DNA from: Hibiscus mutabilis
Taxonomy: Eukaryota > Streptophyta > Magnoliopsida > Malvales > Malvaceae
DNA: 64,000 bases
Assembly: GCA_019671005.1 (NCBI GenBank)
Contig: CM033745.1
Location: 16,482,921 to 16,546,920 of the forward strand
Direction: 5' to 3'
The translations under genes were made by a program, and so were the position numbers. Every line of letters starts with the position of its first letter. The first letter of the stretch is position 1. Below, one piece after another: positions 24,561-36,204 of this stretch. The notes beneath the pieces are model-generated. The model was given only the letters and a program-made list of their open reading frames with translations. It did not search any database and was not told where the DNA came from.

Positions 24561-24940
24561 ACCCTATTTTTAGTTAGTGATAATATGATATTTTATTTTA
24601 ATCCCTCAATTATTACTAATGTTATCTTGTCCCTCCCAAGTCCCAGCCACACTCAATCCATGAAAAAACAATCCCTAAATTCTAAAAACACTCCATAAAT
24701 TCTAAACCTATAAACCTAAATCCCTAAACTCTAAATTGAATCCCTAAACCTTAAATCTAAGGCGCTTGTGGAAACTAAATTTTTTTTACAGCCAGTGCAT
24801 GAAATATTTTCCCATTAAATAATCAACATAAGACATTTGAAGATGTTGAATTGAACTAGTCTAAAGATTCCATCTGGATTGGAAAACTCAAAACCTTGTA
24901 TTGTCACTAGAGGACCTGGTATCCCTAACGTATTCATCTC
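24561..24940. other. Intergenic DNA left of the nested retrotransposons
   Basis: Contains degenerate CCTAAAC stretches. The last five bases, ATCTC, are the left target duplication of the Copia element. Confidence 0.5.
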
Positions 24941-25587
24941 TGTTAGGATATTTGTTTTGATATAATAATTGAAAAATAGTTTTGGACTAAATTGAAAAGA
25001 TTTCAAAAATGATTTCAAGTCCAAACAACTTGAAAATATGTTTGATGAGTTTTCAAAAGGTTTTGGAAGTGTTTAAAATGTTTAAACGTAACCAAACTCA
25101 TGTTTTCAACACGACTGTACCGATACGGTATACCCCGTATCGATACGCCTTAGGGTTTCAACTACAGTCTATTTGAAACTGTTAAAACTCGTACCGATAC
25201 AGGTCTTGCCCGTATCGATACGAAGATGGGTCGTTTCGATATGCCTCTTAGCGTTTCAATACGCCTACATGGCAAAAACCCCAACGATCAAAACTGGGAA
25301 CGGCTATTTTCTCAACGGTCTTTTAAAATGCATGCCGTACCGATACACTCCTAAGTGTATCGATACACATCAGATGGAAAGATCTCAACGACTAGCTTAT
25401 GAAGAACACGTATCGATACGGATACCCGCATACCGATACGGACATCTTCAGAACTGTAATTATTACGGGAACTAAAGGCCCCAACAGCTCCACTTCAATC
25501 CGAACGGTCTCCAACAGCTTGACGCTCATTTGGGAGTATAAAAGGAACCTCCAAGCATCTATGGATGACTAATGATCCACAAGTCAA
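24941..25587 (+). mobile_element. Copia 5' LTR, first part
   Basis: Aligns with 35162-35754. Carries the CGATAC/GTATCG hairpin series at 25117-25445. The 100-residue ORF 25173-25475 is a by-product of this repeat. Interrupted after GTCAA at 25587. Confidence 0.9.
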
Positions 25588-27496
25588 TGTCATAACCCGT
25601 TTTGACCCCCAAACCCAAAAACCCATTACAACAAATAACCCAAAACCCATTTACACCCAAACCAAATAACCAACCAAACCAGATCCAATAACCTGAAACC
25701 TATTAACCTTAAAATTACCAAAATGCCCTTTAACCTAAAAAATAAACCTTAACATCTAACCAGCCGTCGTCGCCAGACCTTGCACCGCCGCCGTTCACCC
25801 ATCGCCGTTCGTCTGCTGTCGTCAGGCCTTGCGCTGTCGATGTTCATCCACCGCCTTTCGTCTGCCGTCGCCATCACTTCACTGGTAACTGCCAAAAACC
25901 CTTAATTACCCAAAATCCCAAATCATATCCAAATACCTTAAAACCAAAATAAACCAACCCTAAAAAATAAAACCTAAAAAAATCAACTCTGCTACTGCCC
26001 AACAACTCTGCCACTACCTATATCTCATTCCCGAAAACCCGCCCCAAATCATGGTTGCCTACTCTCATTAGATCTGCAGCAACATGGGGAGATTCATTAT
26101 TTTATTTTATCAGGCCGGATATAAAAACAAACGAAAAAGATATGTAAAAGGGGGGTTTAGTCAGTTTAAAAAAACTTGTACAAGGGGAAATTTTGTAAAA
26201 AAAATCGAAATCAAATGGGTAAATCCTTCTTCTTTTCTTCGAAATCAAAATTATTTTGTTCTTTTTTTCTTCTTTTATTTCGAATAAATAAAGAGAAAAA
26301 AAGGTTAGACCCTTACCTGGTACCGCCGTGACAACCGCCGTAAGGTCATTAGCCGATGAACAGCCGAGCATAACAGCTCCCCTTGAGCGGAGCTGTTGTG
26401 AGGTTGAGAGAATGAGAGCTTAGGGTTAGATTTAGTTTTTATTTTAATCTGATCGAAAAAATAATAAACCCTATATGTTTTAAACCTGCAAACCCAAAAT
26501 GGTGCTGTTTCGGCACCCCCAACCCGCATTTTGACCTGGATACCCAAAGGGGATCCGCGTTTTTTAGTTATGGTCTAATTGTACAAGCAATCCCTAATCT
26601 CTTAACCCACTTCTGTTTCCATCCCTGGGATAATTACGTTTTCAATCCTTCCTTGTTTTTTACGAGTTTAATATCGTCCTTTCTTTGTTTTTTGCAGCAT
26701 TTAATTTTCGTTTTATTTCAATTTGATCATTGTATTTTAGCTTCTAATTTCCAGCATATCATTTCTGTTAATTTACATTTATTTCCTTACATTTCGCATT
26801 TGCTTCATGTTAGTCTTTTTATATTATTCTAGCCATGCATTTTTATATTTGTGCATTTTAGCCCTTAACATCTAGTTTCATGACATATTTTATATAATTC
26901 CATGCATTTTAATATGATCCATGCATTCATATTAGCATTATTATTATTATTATTTATTGTTATTATTATTATATTTTAAGTTAGATTAATATTTATGTTA
27001 GATTAATATTTTATAATGTTAGCATTTATTTATATGATTATCGTATTTATTTATTTATGTTTGCCATGTTTTTTAAGTTGCATTTCGGATATATATTTTG
27101 TGAATATGGTGCCCTTTTATTCAAGCGTAAACGGGGCTAGTATCAGGCGTAGTGATAGTGGTTGGGCGTTTACTCTCGAATAACAGGGCCTTTAAAATCT
27201 ACTCGCACTTATAATCAAATTTTAATTTAATCGTCACTTTAATCCGGAAAGTTTAATATTAATAAAGCGGTAATTATTAAAGTACCAATTTTGGGCGGTG
27301 TGGGGGGTGCTAATCCTTCCCCATCCGTAACCGACTCCCAAACCCGATATTTTTGAAATCTCTAGTTTTTACGGTGTCTGATCCACCTTGAGTGGCCAGT
27401 GGCGACTCCATTTTTAAATAAAATATGGTTTTTTTTAAATCTCACGGAAGACATCATTTAAAAAACACATTTTTTAGCGAGAGGGACATCGCTACA
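25588..27496 (+). mobile_element. Tat-like 5' LTR (LTR A)
   Basis: About 1.9 kb. Contains a short (ATT)n near 26938-26970 and the conserved block GGGGGTGCTAATCCTTCCCC near its 3' end, which recurs inverted at 61915-61960. Confidence 0.88.
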
Positions 27497-27498
27497 GA

Positions 27499-27516
27499 TG
27501 GCGACTCCGGTGGGGA
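27499..27516 (+). promoter_or_regulatory. Primer binding site of the Tat-like element
   Basis: TGGCGACTCCGGTGGGGA begins two bases after LTR A. It resembles the tRNA-Arg-complementary primer sites reported for Ogre/Tat elements; the exact tRNA is inferred. Confidence 0.65.
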
Positions 27517-29395
27517 TATTTTTGTTTTTTCAAAAACAAATGAGAGTCAAGCTTTTTAAATAATTACCGCTTTACTAATATTAGAAGTTCCGGATTAAAG
27601 TGACTATTAAATTAACATTCAGTTATAATTGTGCGTTTATTTTAATGCATTTAAAATTTGGCATATGAACCCGTCATTTTAAGTGGTGGAAACGCTAATG
27701 CTTTCGTGAGGACATCGTTCCTCCGTGTAGGCCTACCAAGTACCATCGGGGCTTGAGTACCTTATGCTTTCGTAAGGATATCGTTCCTTTGTGTAGGCAT
27801 AAGTGAATGGGTCCCCTTGAGTTGAACCCGGTTGAAAGGAGCCTATAATGGGTGATGACCGGGGGCCTTTCTACTCTTAGTAGAGGACATCAAGGACAAT
27901 TCGGGTACCTCTTAGATCCGAAACTGCATATAGTCAGTTGTAGGAACCAACCATTTAGAGCCATGTGAAACTCTGCCCGATTGGTGGTCACCCTATTTAG
28001 GCTCTGTTGCCTTATTTCTTGTTTATGTACAGTTTTTTTATTACTCTATTTTTGTCATATTTATCATTTTTTATTTAATTATTTTATTTGGTAATAACTC
28101 GTTTCATCTTTATCTTATTTTCATCACATCAATTTCATTTGCATCATTACACAACATCATCACAATCTTAATTTTGCATTGCATTCACATAAATCATTTT
28201 GCATTTAAGACACATTTTGCATATAGATGCATCAATTTTAAAATCGATCATCGGGATGTCCCGCGTTATTAATACCAGAGAAAGCAAAGTCGGCCAATTC
28301 AGCACCATTACCAAACCTCCACAAGAACTCAGTCTGGGGGCATCTCTCGACAAGTGCCAAATTCCAACGCTCACCCTTTACTCTCCATCACCGAAATTAA
28401 CCCACCACCTCTCATCCTTCAGAAATCATTCATACTCACCATTTCCAACCGAGAACACAATAAAGTTTTTTCTATCCCCACTACCATCGCTACCTATCGA
28501 CCAAAATACTCGAACAGAGAACCCCTCATTTCACTGTCTGAACCCTTATGTTTGTGTCATTTTGAACTCTCGACTTACCATCACCCGACAAACAAGCCCT
28601 TCAACTCTACCATTCTATCTAAAGCCATTCAAAAAACTAAAAGCCGAGCAAACTTTTGCTACCCTTCTTTTGGAATCATACCTTCATATCCTAAATGCTA
28701 AACACCAATCGCCATCTACAGCGTTCCACCTAATTCGAAAGTGATAAACGGCTAGGAACCAACATGAAAAATCATAAACCCAACTTAAGAGGCAACACAA
28801 CGCGTTCACGAGAGCACTGAAAGTCATCCAAAAAGGCGACAATGTAACTCAAAGCTGAAACATGCTACAAAGGAATTCCCATAACAATATGTAAAAGTTT
28901 GGGGGGCATCCAAACAGGAAAATGAGTCTAAAGAAGATGTTCGAAGCCGAATGAGGTTGGGGCACCGCCACACAAAGGACCAAGATCCCGACATGACCAT
29001 TCAAGAGTCCGGGGCATCCCTTTTAAGATAAAAAAATCAAATCATGTCACATTCATGCATTTAGTGGCATTGAATCATTCTTGCATACATCATACATTTA
29101 GGTTAGGTGCATACATTTAAGTTGTCATACATTTAGGATAGACATATGCATTTAGGCATAAAATTAGATGCATTCATGCATTTTCGCTTGTACATAACAG
29201 GTCTACGAAAGGGATCGAAGAGCCTCAACCATGGGGAAACAACACGATGGCCAACCTTAGTCTTAGAGGAGGCCAAACACAAAGAGGATGCCGAAAAATC
29301 AATAAAAGGTAACAGTGACAAATTTTGTGAACATTTACTGATTAATGTTTTTTTTCCATTTTCAGGTCATACCTCTCCGCCAGTAGAGTAGCAGA
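27517..29395 (+). other. Non-coding leader of the Tat-like element
   Basis: Contains a small duplication, GCTTTCGT(G/A)AGGA(C/T)ATCGTTCCT (27695-27730 and 27765-27800). No gag is found where it would be expected. Confidence 0.5.
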
Positions 29396-30300
29396 AGTAG
29401 TCTTTTTCAGATCTTGCCTTCGTCATTGTTGATAGGCCAACATTTCTAGATTTTGCTTTACCGCTGATGGTGCAGCAGTATAGACATCCTGAAGATCTCG
29501 TTTCTCCATTGATGGTGCAACAAATCTGAACCATTCCCCAAGCAGATCGAATTTCTATTCAGGTCTTGTTTCTCCACTGACGGTGCAGCCATACCTAATT
29601 TTTTCTCGAGTTTTACTTCTTTGTACAAATAAAAAAAATCAAAAATCGAAAAAATGAAATGAAAAAATCAAAAGAAAATTTATCAACTTTCATCGCCCGA
29701 TCCAGTCCTCCGCTGGTGGAGTGGACGGGTCTAAGCTGTCGTCGTCCTCAGATCCTGCTCTCTGCTGATGGTGTAGCTGGTTCTAGGTCGTTATTATCTG
29801 ATCTAGTCCTTTGCTGATGGAGTGACCGGGTCCAAACTGTCGTCGTACTCAGATCATGCTCTTCGTTGATGGTGTAGCCGGTTCTAGGTCGTCATTATCC
29901 GATCTAGTCCTCCGCTGATGGAGTGGCCGGGTCCAAGCTCCCGTCGTCCTCCGATTCTGCTATTCGCTGATGGTGTAGCCGGTTCTAGGTCGTCATTATC
30001 CAATCCAGTCCTCCGCTAATGGAGTGGCTAGGTCCAAGCTGCTATCGTCCTCTAATCTTGCTCTCCGTTGATGGTGTAGCCGATTCTTGGTCGTCATTAT
30101 CTGATCCAGTCCCTCCGCTAATGGAGTGGCTAGGTCCAAGTTGCTGCTATCTTGCTTCTCCGTTGATGGTGTAGTAGGGTTCCAGTTAATGTTTTGCTTC
30201 TCCGTTGATGGTGAGTAGGGTCCAAAATGTTATTATTCGATCTTACCCCTCCGTTGATGGCGAGGTTAGATCCAATTTTACTGATTTTCAAGTTTTCTTT
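29396..30300 (+). repeat. Minisatellite, about 101-bp unit, in the Tat-like element
   Basis: The block TC(C/T)AGTCCTCCGCTGATGGA starts at 29702, 29802, 29903, 30004 and 30105, alternating with TGATGGTGTAGCCGGTTCTA. Less regular CTCCGTTGATGGTG units lie on both sides. Confidence 0.85.
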
Positions 30301-31260
30301 ATTAATGTTGTAGCTAAAAAAAGAAGAAAGAAGAAAAAAAATCAAAGAAATAAGAAAAAAGAAAAAATAAGAAGAAAAAAATGAAAAAAGAAAAAAAGAA
30401 AAAATCAAAGAAAAAAAAAGAAAAAAAAGAAAAAAGAAAAAAAATGAAAAAAAGAACAAAATATTCAAGTGTTATCTGATCATGTCCCTCTGTTGATGGT
30501 GTGGTCGTGCTCAAGTTGACGTCATCCGATTATGCTTCTCCGTTGATGGTTTAGTGGAGTCCAAATGCTGGAATTCGATCTTATCTCTCCGTTGGTGGTG
30601 TGGATAGATGCAACAAATATAACTTTCGGTTCTGCCTCTTCGTTGGTGTTGTAGCTGAACCAAATTTGCCAAATTCCGATCATGCCTTTTCGTCAGAGTC
30701 GTAGCTTGATCGCAAAGAAATCAACTCTCCAATCCTGCCTCTTCGTCGGTGTTGAGCTGGATCAAATCTTCAGACCTTGCCTCTTCGTCGCTGTTGTAGC
30801 TTGGTCAAATTTAACTTCCAGCTCTGCCTCCTCGCCGGTGTTGTAGCTGAACCAAAACTACTAACTTCTGATCTTGCCTCTTCGTTGGTGTTGTAGCTTG
30901 GTCAAAATTTACTAATTTTCAAATTTTATCAATGTTGTTTCTTGAAAAAATGAAGAAAAAACCAAGAAAAGAGAAAAAAAAATAAAAAAATGAAATTCAA
31001 AAAAAAGAAAAAAGAAAAAAAGGAAAGGAAGGGAAAACAAAGAAGAAAAAGAAAAAGAGAAAAGGAAGAAGTTGTCAGTTTTCTGGTCTTGTCTCTTCGT
31101 CAGAGTTGTAGCTGGATCAGACATCAGAACTTTCATCCATCAGTCTTGCCTCCTCGTCAGTGTTGCAGCTGGATCGAATTTTGTAGACCCTGCCTCTTCA
31201 TCGGTATTGCAGCTGGGTCGAACTCTCTTTAGGTATTAGCTTATTATCAATAATGTAGCA
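30300..31260 (+). repeat. A-rich tracts and second minisatellite family
   Basis: Purine-rich A/G tracts (30315-30460, 30945-31070) alternate with degenerate TGCCTCTTCGTCGGTGTTGT repeats about 60-70 bases apart (30640-30900, 31085-31220). The K/E- or F-rich ORFs here are low-complexity artefacts. Confidence 0.75.
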
Positions 31261-31498
31261 AGTTGGACTCATTTTGCTTCCCCAACAGACAACCCCATAT
31301 TTTGAAGATTTTGCTTCCCAAGAGTGACAAGGTAGATCAACCAAGACAAGAAAGAAGACATGCATCAAAGAGAAAAAAGATCTACAGAAGAACGAATACG
31401 TACGTCAAGAGGAGAAACCTAGCTAGACCGGACCAAAACGGGTCATTCTTAGTATTTGCTCTATTGTTGTTACACAACAATGAGCAAAGAAGGGCAAC

Positions 31499-32850
31499 TT
31501 TCATAACCCGTTTTGACCCCTAAACCCGAAAACCCGTTACAACAAATAACCCCAAACCCATTTACACCCAAACCAAATAACCAACCAAACCGGATCCAAT
31601 AACCCAAAACCCATTAACCTTAAAATTACCAAGAAAACCTTTTAACCTAAAAAATAAACCTTAACATCTAACCAGCTGCCGTCACCAGGCCTTGCGCCAC
31701 CGCCGTTCGTCTGCCGTCGCCGTCACTTCATCAGTAACTGCCAGAAACCTTTAATTACCCAAATCCCAAATCATATCCAAATACCCTAAAACCAAAATAA
31801 ACCAACCCTAAAAAATAAAACCTAAAAAATTAACTCTGCCACTGCCCAACAACTCTGCCACTACCTATATCTCATTCCCGAAAATCCGCCCCAAATCATG
31901 GTTGCCTACTCTCATCAGATCTGCAACAACATGGGAAGATTCATTATTTTATTTTATCAGGCCGGTTATAAAATCGAACGAAAAAGATATGTAAAAAGGA
32001 GGTTTAGTCAGTTCAAAAAAACTCTGTAGAAAAAGGGGGAGATAAAAAAAACATAAAGAAATGGGTTGTTTTTAGATTAAAAAAAAACTTGTACAAGGGG
32101 AAATTTTGTAAAAAAAATTGAAATCAAAAGGGTAAATCCTTCTTCTTTTCTCCTAAATCAAAATTATTTTGTTCTTTTTTTCTTCTTTTATATCGAATAA
32201 ATAAAGAGCAAAAAAAGGTTAGAACCTTACCTGGTACCGCCGTGACAACCGCCATAAGGCCATTGGCGGATGAACGGTCGAGCATAACAGCTCCCGTTGA
32301 GCGGCGCCGTTGTGAGGTTGAGAGAATGAGAGCTTGGGGTTAGGTTTAGTTTTTATTTTAATATGATCGAAAAAAAAATAATAAACCCTATATGTTTTAA
32401 ACCTACAAACCCAAAACGGTGCCGTTTCGGCACCCCGACCCGCGTTTTGACCCGAATACCCAAAGGGGATCTGCGTTTTTTAGTTATGGTCTAATTGTAC
32501 AAGCAGTCCCTAATCTTTTAACCCGCTTATGCTTCCATCCCTGGGATAATTACGTTTTCAATCCTTCTTTATTTTTTACGAGTTTAATATCGTCATTTTT
32601 TGTTTTTTGCAGCATTTAATTTTTGTTTTATTTCAATTTGGTCACTGTATTTTAGCTTCTAATTTCCAGCATATCATTTCTGTTAATTTACATTTATTTC
32701 CTTACATTTCGCATTTGCTTCATGTTAGTCCTTTTTATATTATTCTAGCCATGCATTTTATATTTGTGCATTTTAGCCCTTAACATCTAGTTTTATGGCA
32801 TATTTTATATTGTTCCATGCATTTTAATATGATCAATGCATTCATATTAG

Positions 32851-32890
<40 letters not shown>

Positions 32891-33447
32891 GTTGTTGTTG
32901 TTGTTGTTGTTGTTATTATTATATTTTAAGTTAGATTAATATTTATGTTAGATTAGTATTTTATAATGTTAGTATTTATTTATATGATTATCGCATTGTA
33001 TTTATTTATGTTTGCCATGTTTTTTAAAGTTGCATTTTGGATATATATTTTGTCAATGTGGTGCCCTTTTATTCGAGCGTAAACATGGCCAGTATCAGGC
33101 GTAGTGATAGTGGTTGGGAGTTTACTCTCGAATAACGGGGCCTTTAAAATCTACCCGCACTTATAATCAAATTTTAATTTAATCGTCACTTTAATCCAGA
33201 AAGTTTAATATTAATAAAGTGGTAATTGTTAAAGTACCAATTTTGGGCGGTGTGGGGGTGCTAATCCTTCCCCATCCGTAACCGACTCCCGAACCCGACA
33301 TTTTTGAAATCTCTGGTTTTTACAGTGTCCGACCCACCTTGAGTGGACGGTGGCGACTCCATTTTTAAATAAAATATGATTTTTTAGAATCCCACGGAAG
33401 ACATCATTTAAAAAAATACATTTTTTAGCGAGAGGGACATCACTACA
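31499..33447 (+). mobile_element. Tat-like 3' LTR (LTR B)
   Basis: Collinear with LTR A, with small indels. The most visible are an extra A-rich block near 32020-32085 and a larger (ATT)n(GTT)n tract at 32862-32925. Confidence 0.88.
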
Positions 33448-33452
33448 GTCAA

Positions 33453-33895
33453 CAACCATATGATCAAACCATGTCTTAGTGCTTAACTTTCCATCTTTTG
33501 TATAGACAACACTTGTGAGCTTACATTGTTATATTTGCTCAAGTGTTTTAGGATTGGGTGAGTGCTTAATTAGTGCAAACACATACCTTTTAGAGGGATT
33601 TCTTGTTTGCTTTGAATTTCTTTTTGTATAAGAGGGTTTACTCAAACTTTGGGTTAGAAAGCTTTAAGTGTGTAAAGGTTGCCTCCTTAGCCTAGAAAAG
33701 GGGAAGAAATTCATAGTGAATTTGTTGAAATCCTTAGTGGGGAGCTAAGATAGTGGATGTAGGCTTTGGTTAGAAAGTTGAACCATTCTAAATCCTTTGT
33801 CATTTTTTCTATCTTTTGCTTCCACCAAAAACACCCATAAATCAATCTTTTCTACACTTGGCAAGCAATTCAGTTGAGGGGAATCGAGCTCCACA
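33453..33895 (+). mobile_element. Copia 5' LTR, second part
   Basis: Continues the LTR after the Tat-like insertion; matches 35755-36196 and ends CCACA just before the primer site. Confidence 0.9.
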
Positions 33896-33897
33896 AT

Positions 33898-33909
33898 TGG
33901 TATCAGAGT
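33898..33909 (+). promoter_or_regulatory. Primer binding site, tRNA-iMet type
   Basis: TGGTATCAGAGT, two bases after the 5' LTR, differs by one base from the usual plant Copia primer site TGGTATCAGAGC. Confidence 0.85.
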
Positions 33910-33992
33910 GAGGCTCAATTGAGAAGGTTTAGCCACCTATTGAGGCGATCCTGGCAAGCTCGACCAATTAACAATCAATCGACGAGATAACG

Positions 33993-34673
33993 CAATCCAT
34001 TGACCAGCCACCATTCTTTGACATGACCAACTATGCTTATTCGAAGACCCGAATGATGTTCTTCATCAAGGCCAAAGATTACAAGCTTTGGATCATCTTC
34101 AAAGAAAGCATATGTAGCCACATGGAGTGATGAAGACTCCACCGATGATGAGGTAGCCCACCTATGCTTAATGGCCCTTCAAGAGGGTGAGGTAACTTCT
34201 AATTCATCTACTCCTAGTTCATATTCTTTTGACGAATTACAAGATGTCTATGATGATTTGGTTTTAGAGTTTAAAAATCATATTTTGAAAAACAAGAAAT
34301 TGGTCTCTAATTTGAAAATTCAAAATGATTTGATTTCTAAAACCAAAATTGAACTTGAAGCAAACTCAATGAGTTTGAGCAAAAATGTGTTGGTTTACAA
34401 AACTTGCTTCATAAAGTTCAATAAGAAAAAGATTTGATTTCCAAAGAGCTTGAAAAGAAGAATGATTTTGGAAAATCAAACTTTTACCAAAGACAATCTA
34501 GTGCCCTGAGATTTTTGAATGGAAAATGTTTTAGAAGTATTTGGGTCCCAAAAGGACTAATTACTTCAACTAAAAAGGATGAAATTGCAAAATGGATTCC
34601 TAAGGGGACAAAAGATTGTGCTACTAACGTTTATAGATCCAAAGCAATTTGGATACCAAAAATTACTTGATTG
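33993..34673 (+). pseudogene. Copia gag remnant
   Basis: The reading starts QSIDQPPFFDMTNYAYSKTR and KAKDYKLWIIF, the N-terminal gag region of SIRE/Tork Copia elements. It jumps after a deletion near 34100 to ATWSDEDSTDDEVAHLCLMA and YSFDELQDVYDDLVLEFKN (34171-34437), then in another frame to IWVPKG and KWIPKGTKDC (34434-34670), the gag C-terminal W-V-P-K-G repeats. The central gag domain, zinc knuckle and all of pol are missing. Each fragment matches a known part of this polyprotein, so the family is clear although the gene is dead. Confidence 0.75.
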
Positions 34674-35161
34674 TCTTGTTTTAGGTGTGATGGAGAATGA
34701 TCAACAAAGTACAACATTGAGGGGGAGCTCTATACACACAAAGAACATTTGAACAAGGAAGGCTTCACATCCTCTATTTGGTTCAAGTGGTAAATTCTAG
34801 TTGAATTTAATTCCTCATTTTGTTTTATTTATTTCAATTCAACTAGGTTATCATATATTTGCTGACATTTGATGATGCTTTGAGTAAGGGAGAGCCAAAT
34901 TTTAAGACAGAACTCTTATTTTGTCAATTTTGTACACTCTCTATTATTATAGACTTGAAAGTTTACAACTTTTGGTTTGAGCCATTTTTGATATAACAAA
35001 AATGTGGAGAATGTTTTGAAAAATTGAATTTTCAATTGAATAAGGGGGAGCTTTAATCACTTTCTAATCTTTATTCTCCTATTCAAAATTTATTTTACAA
35101 AGGGGGAGAATCACAAACACAATTTTTCAAGTTGGTTTTATTATATCAAAAAGGGGGAGAT
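34674..35161 (+). promoter_or_regulatory. 3' non-coding region with four polypurine tracts
   Basis: AGGGGGAG-type runs occur near 34717, 35042, 35101 and 35152; the last (AAAAGGGGGAGAT) directly precedes the 3' LTR and is the expected plus-strand primer. Multiple tracts are typical of SIRE-type elements. Confidence 0.7.
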
Positions 35162-36196
35162 TGTTAGGATATTTGTTTTGATATAATAATTGAAAAATAG
35201 TTTTGGACTAAATTGAAAAGATTTCAAAAATAATTTTAAGTCCAAACAACTTGAAAATATGTTCGAGGAGTTTTCAAAAGGTTTTGGAAGTGTTTAAAAT
35301 GTTTAAACGTAGCCAAACTCATGTTTTCAACACTGCTGTACCGATACGGTATACCCCGTATCAATACGTCTTAGGGTTTCAGCTACAGTCTATTTGAAAC
35401 TGTCAAAACCTGTATTGATACAGGTCTTGCCTGTATCGATATAGAGATGGGTTGTTTCGATACACCTACGTAGCAAAAACCCCAACGGCTATTTTCCCAA
35501 CGGTATTTTAAAATGCATGCCATACCGATACACACTTAAGTGCATCAATACGCATCAGCTGGAAAGAGCTCAATGGCTAGTTTATGAAGAACACGTACCG
35601 ATACGGCTACTCGCATATCGATACAGATAGCTTCAGAACTACAATTATTGTAGGAACTAAAGGCCCCAACGGTCTCCAACGGCTAGAAGCTTATTTAGGA
35701 GTATAAAAGGAACCTCCAAGCATCTATGGATGACTAATGATCCACAAGTCAACAACCATATGATCAAACCATGTCTTACTACTTAACTTTCCATGCTTTG
35801 TATAGACAACACTTGTGAGCTTACATTGTTATATTTGCTCAAATGTTTTAGGATTGGGTGAGTGCTTAATTACTGCAAACACATACCTTTTAGAGGGATT
35901 TCTTGTTTGCTTTGAATTTCCCTTTGTATAAGAGGTTTTACTCAAGCTTTGGGTTAAAAAGCTTTGAGTGTGTAAAGGTTGCCTCCTTAGCCTAGAAAAG
36001 GAGAAGAAATTCATAGTGAATTTGTTGAAATCCTTAGTGGAGAGCTAAGGTAGTGGATGTAGGCTTTAGCTAGAAAGCCGAACAACTCTAAATCCTTTGT
36101 CATTTTTGTCTATCTTTTGCTTCCGCCAAAAACACCCATAAATCAATCTTCTCCACACTTGGCAAGCAATTCGGTTGAGGGGAATCGAGCTCCACA
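35162..36196 (+). mobile_element. Copia 3' LTR
   Basis: Complete, TGTTAGG...CTCCACA, 1035 bases. It lacks a short stretch present at about 25235-25265 in the 5' LTR and shows several point changes in the hairpin region. Confidence 0.9.
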
Positions 36197-36204
36197 ATCT
36201 CATA

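Larger units (their letters stand above)
25588..33447 (+). mobile_element. Tat/Ogre-like non-autonomous LTR retrotransposon (LARD)
   Basis: LTR A is 25588-27496 and LTR B is 31499-33447, both ending GACATC(G/A)CTACA. LTR A starts TGTCATAACCCG; in LTR B the first TG is changed to TT. The flanks are a perfect GTCAA duplication (25583-25587 and 33448-33452). A primer site follows LTR A, and GAGCAAAGAAGGGCAAC precedes LTR B as a polypurine tract. The internal 4 kb contain no gag-pol, only minisatellites, A-rich runs and a 5' leader. The ORF 28199-28744 (181 residues) is Ser/Pro/Leu-rich, matches nothing I know, and is probably chance. Confidence 0.88.
24941..36196 (+). mobile_element. SIRE-like Copia retrotransposon, internally deleted
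   Basis: LTRs begin TGTTAGGATATTTG and end GAGCTCCACA, flanked by a perfect 5-bp duplication ATCTC (24936-24940 and 36197-36201). The 5' LTR is 24941-25587 plus 33453-33895, split by the Tat-like element; the 3' LTR is 35162-36196. A tRNA-iMet-type primer site follows at 33898. The internal region is only about 1.27 kb and keeps gag scraps; protease, integrase, reverse transcriptase and RNase H are gone. It could move only with proteins from a relative. Confidence 0.9.

Noticed and set aside
28199..28744. 181-residue ORF as a novel retroelement protein
   Set aside because: Composition is Ser/Pro/Leu-rich with another frame open over the same DNA, and no motif; likely chance in AT-poor leader DNA.
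29700..30205. CRISPR-like array
   Set aside because: The units are 101-bp plant minisatellites without unique spacers, within a retrotransposon in a eukaryotic genome.
30130..31232. Phe- or Lys/Glu-rich ORFs as real proteins
   Set aside because: They are translations of A/G-rich low-complexity tracts.
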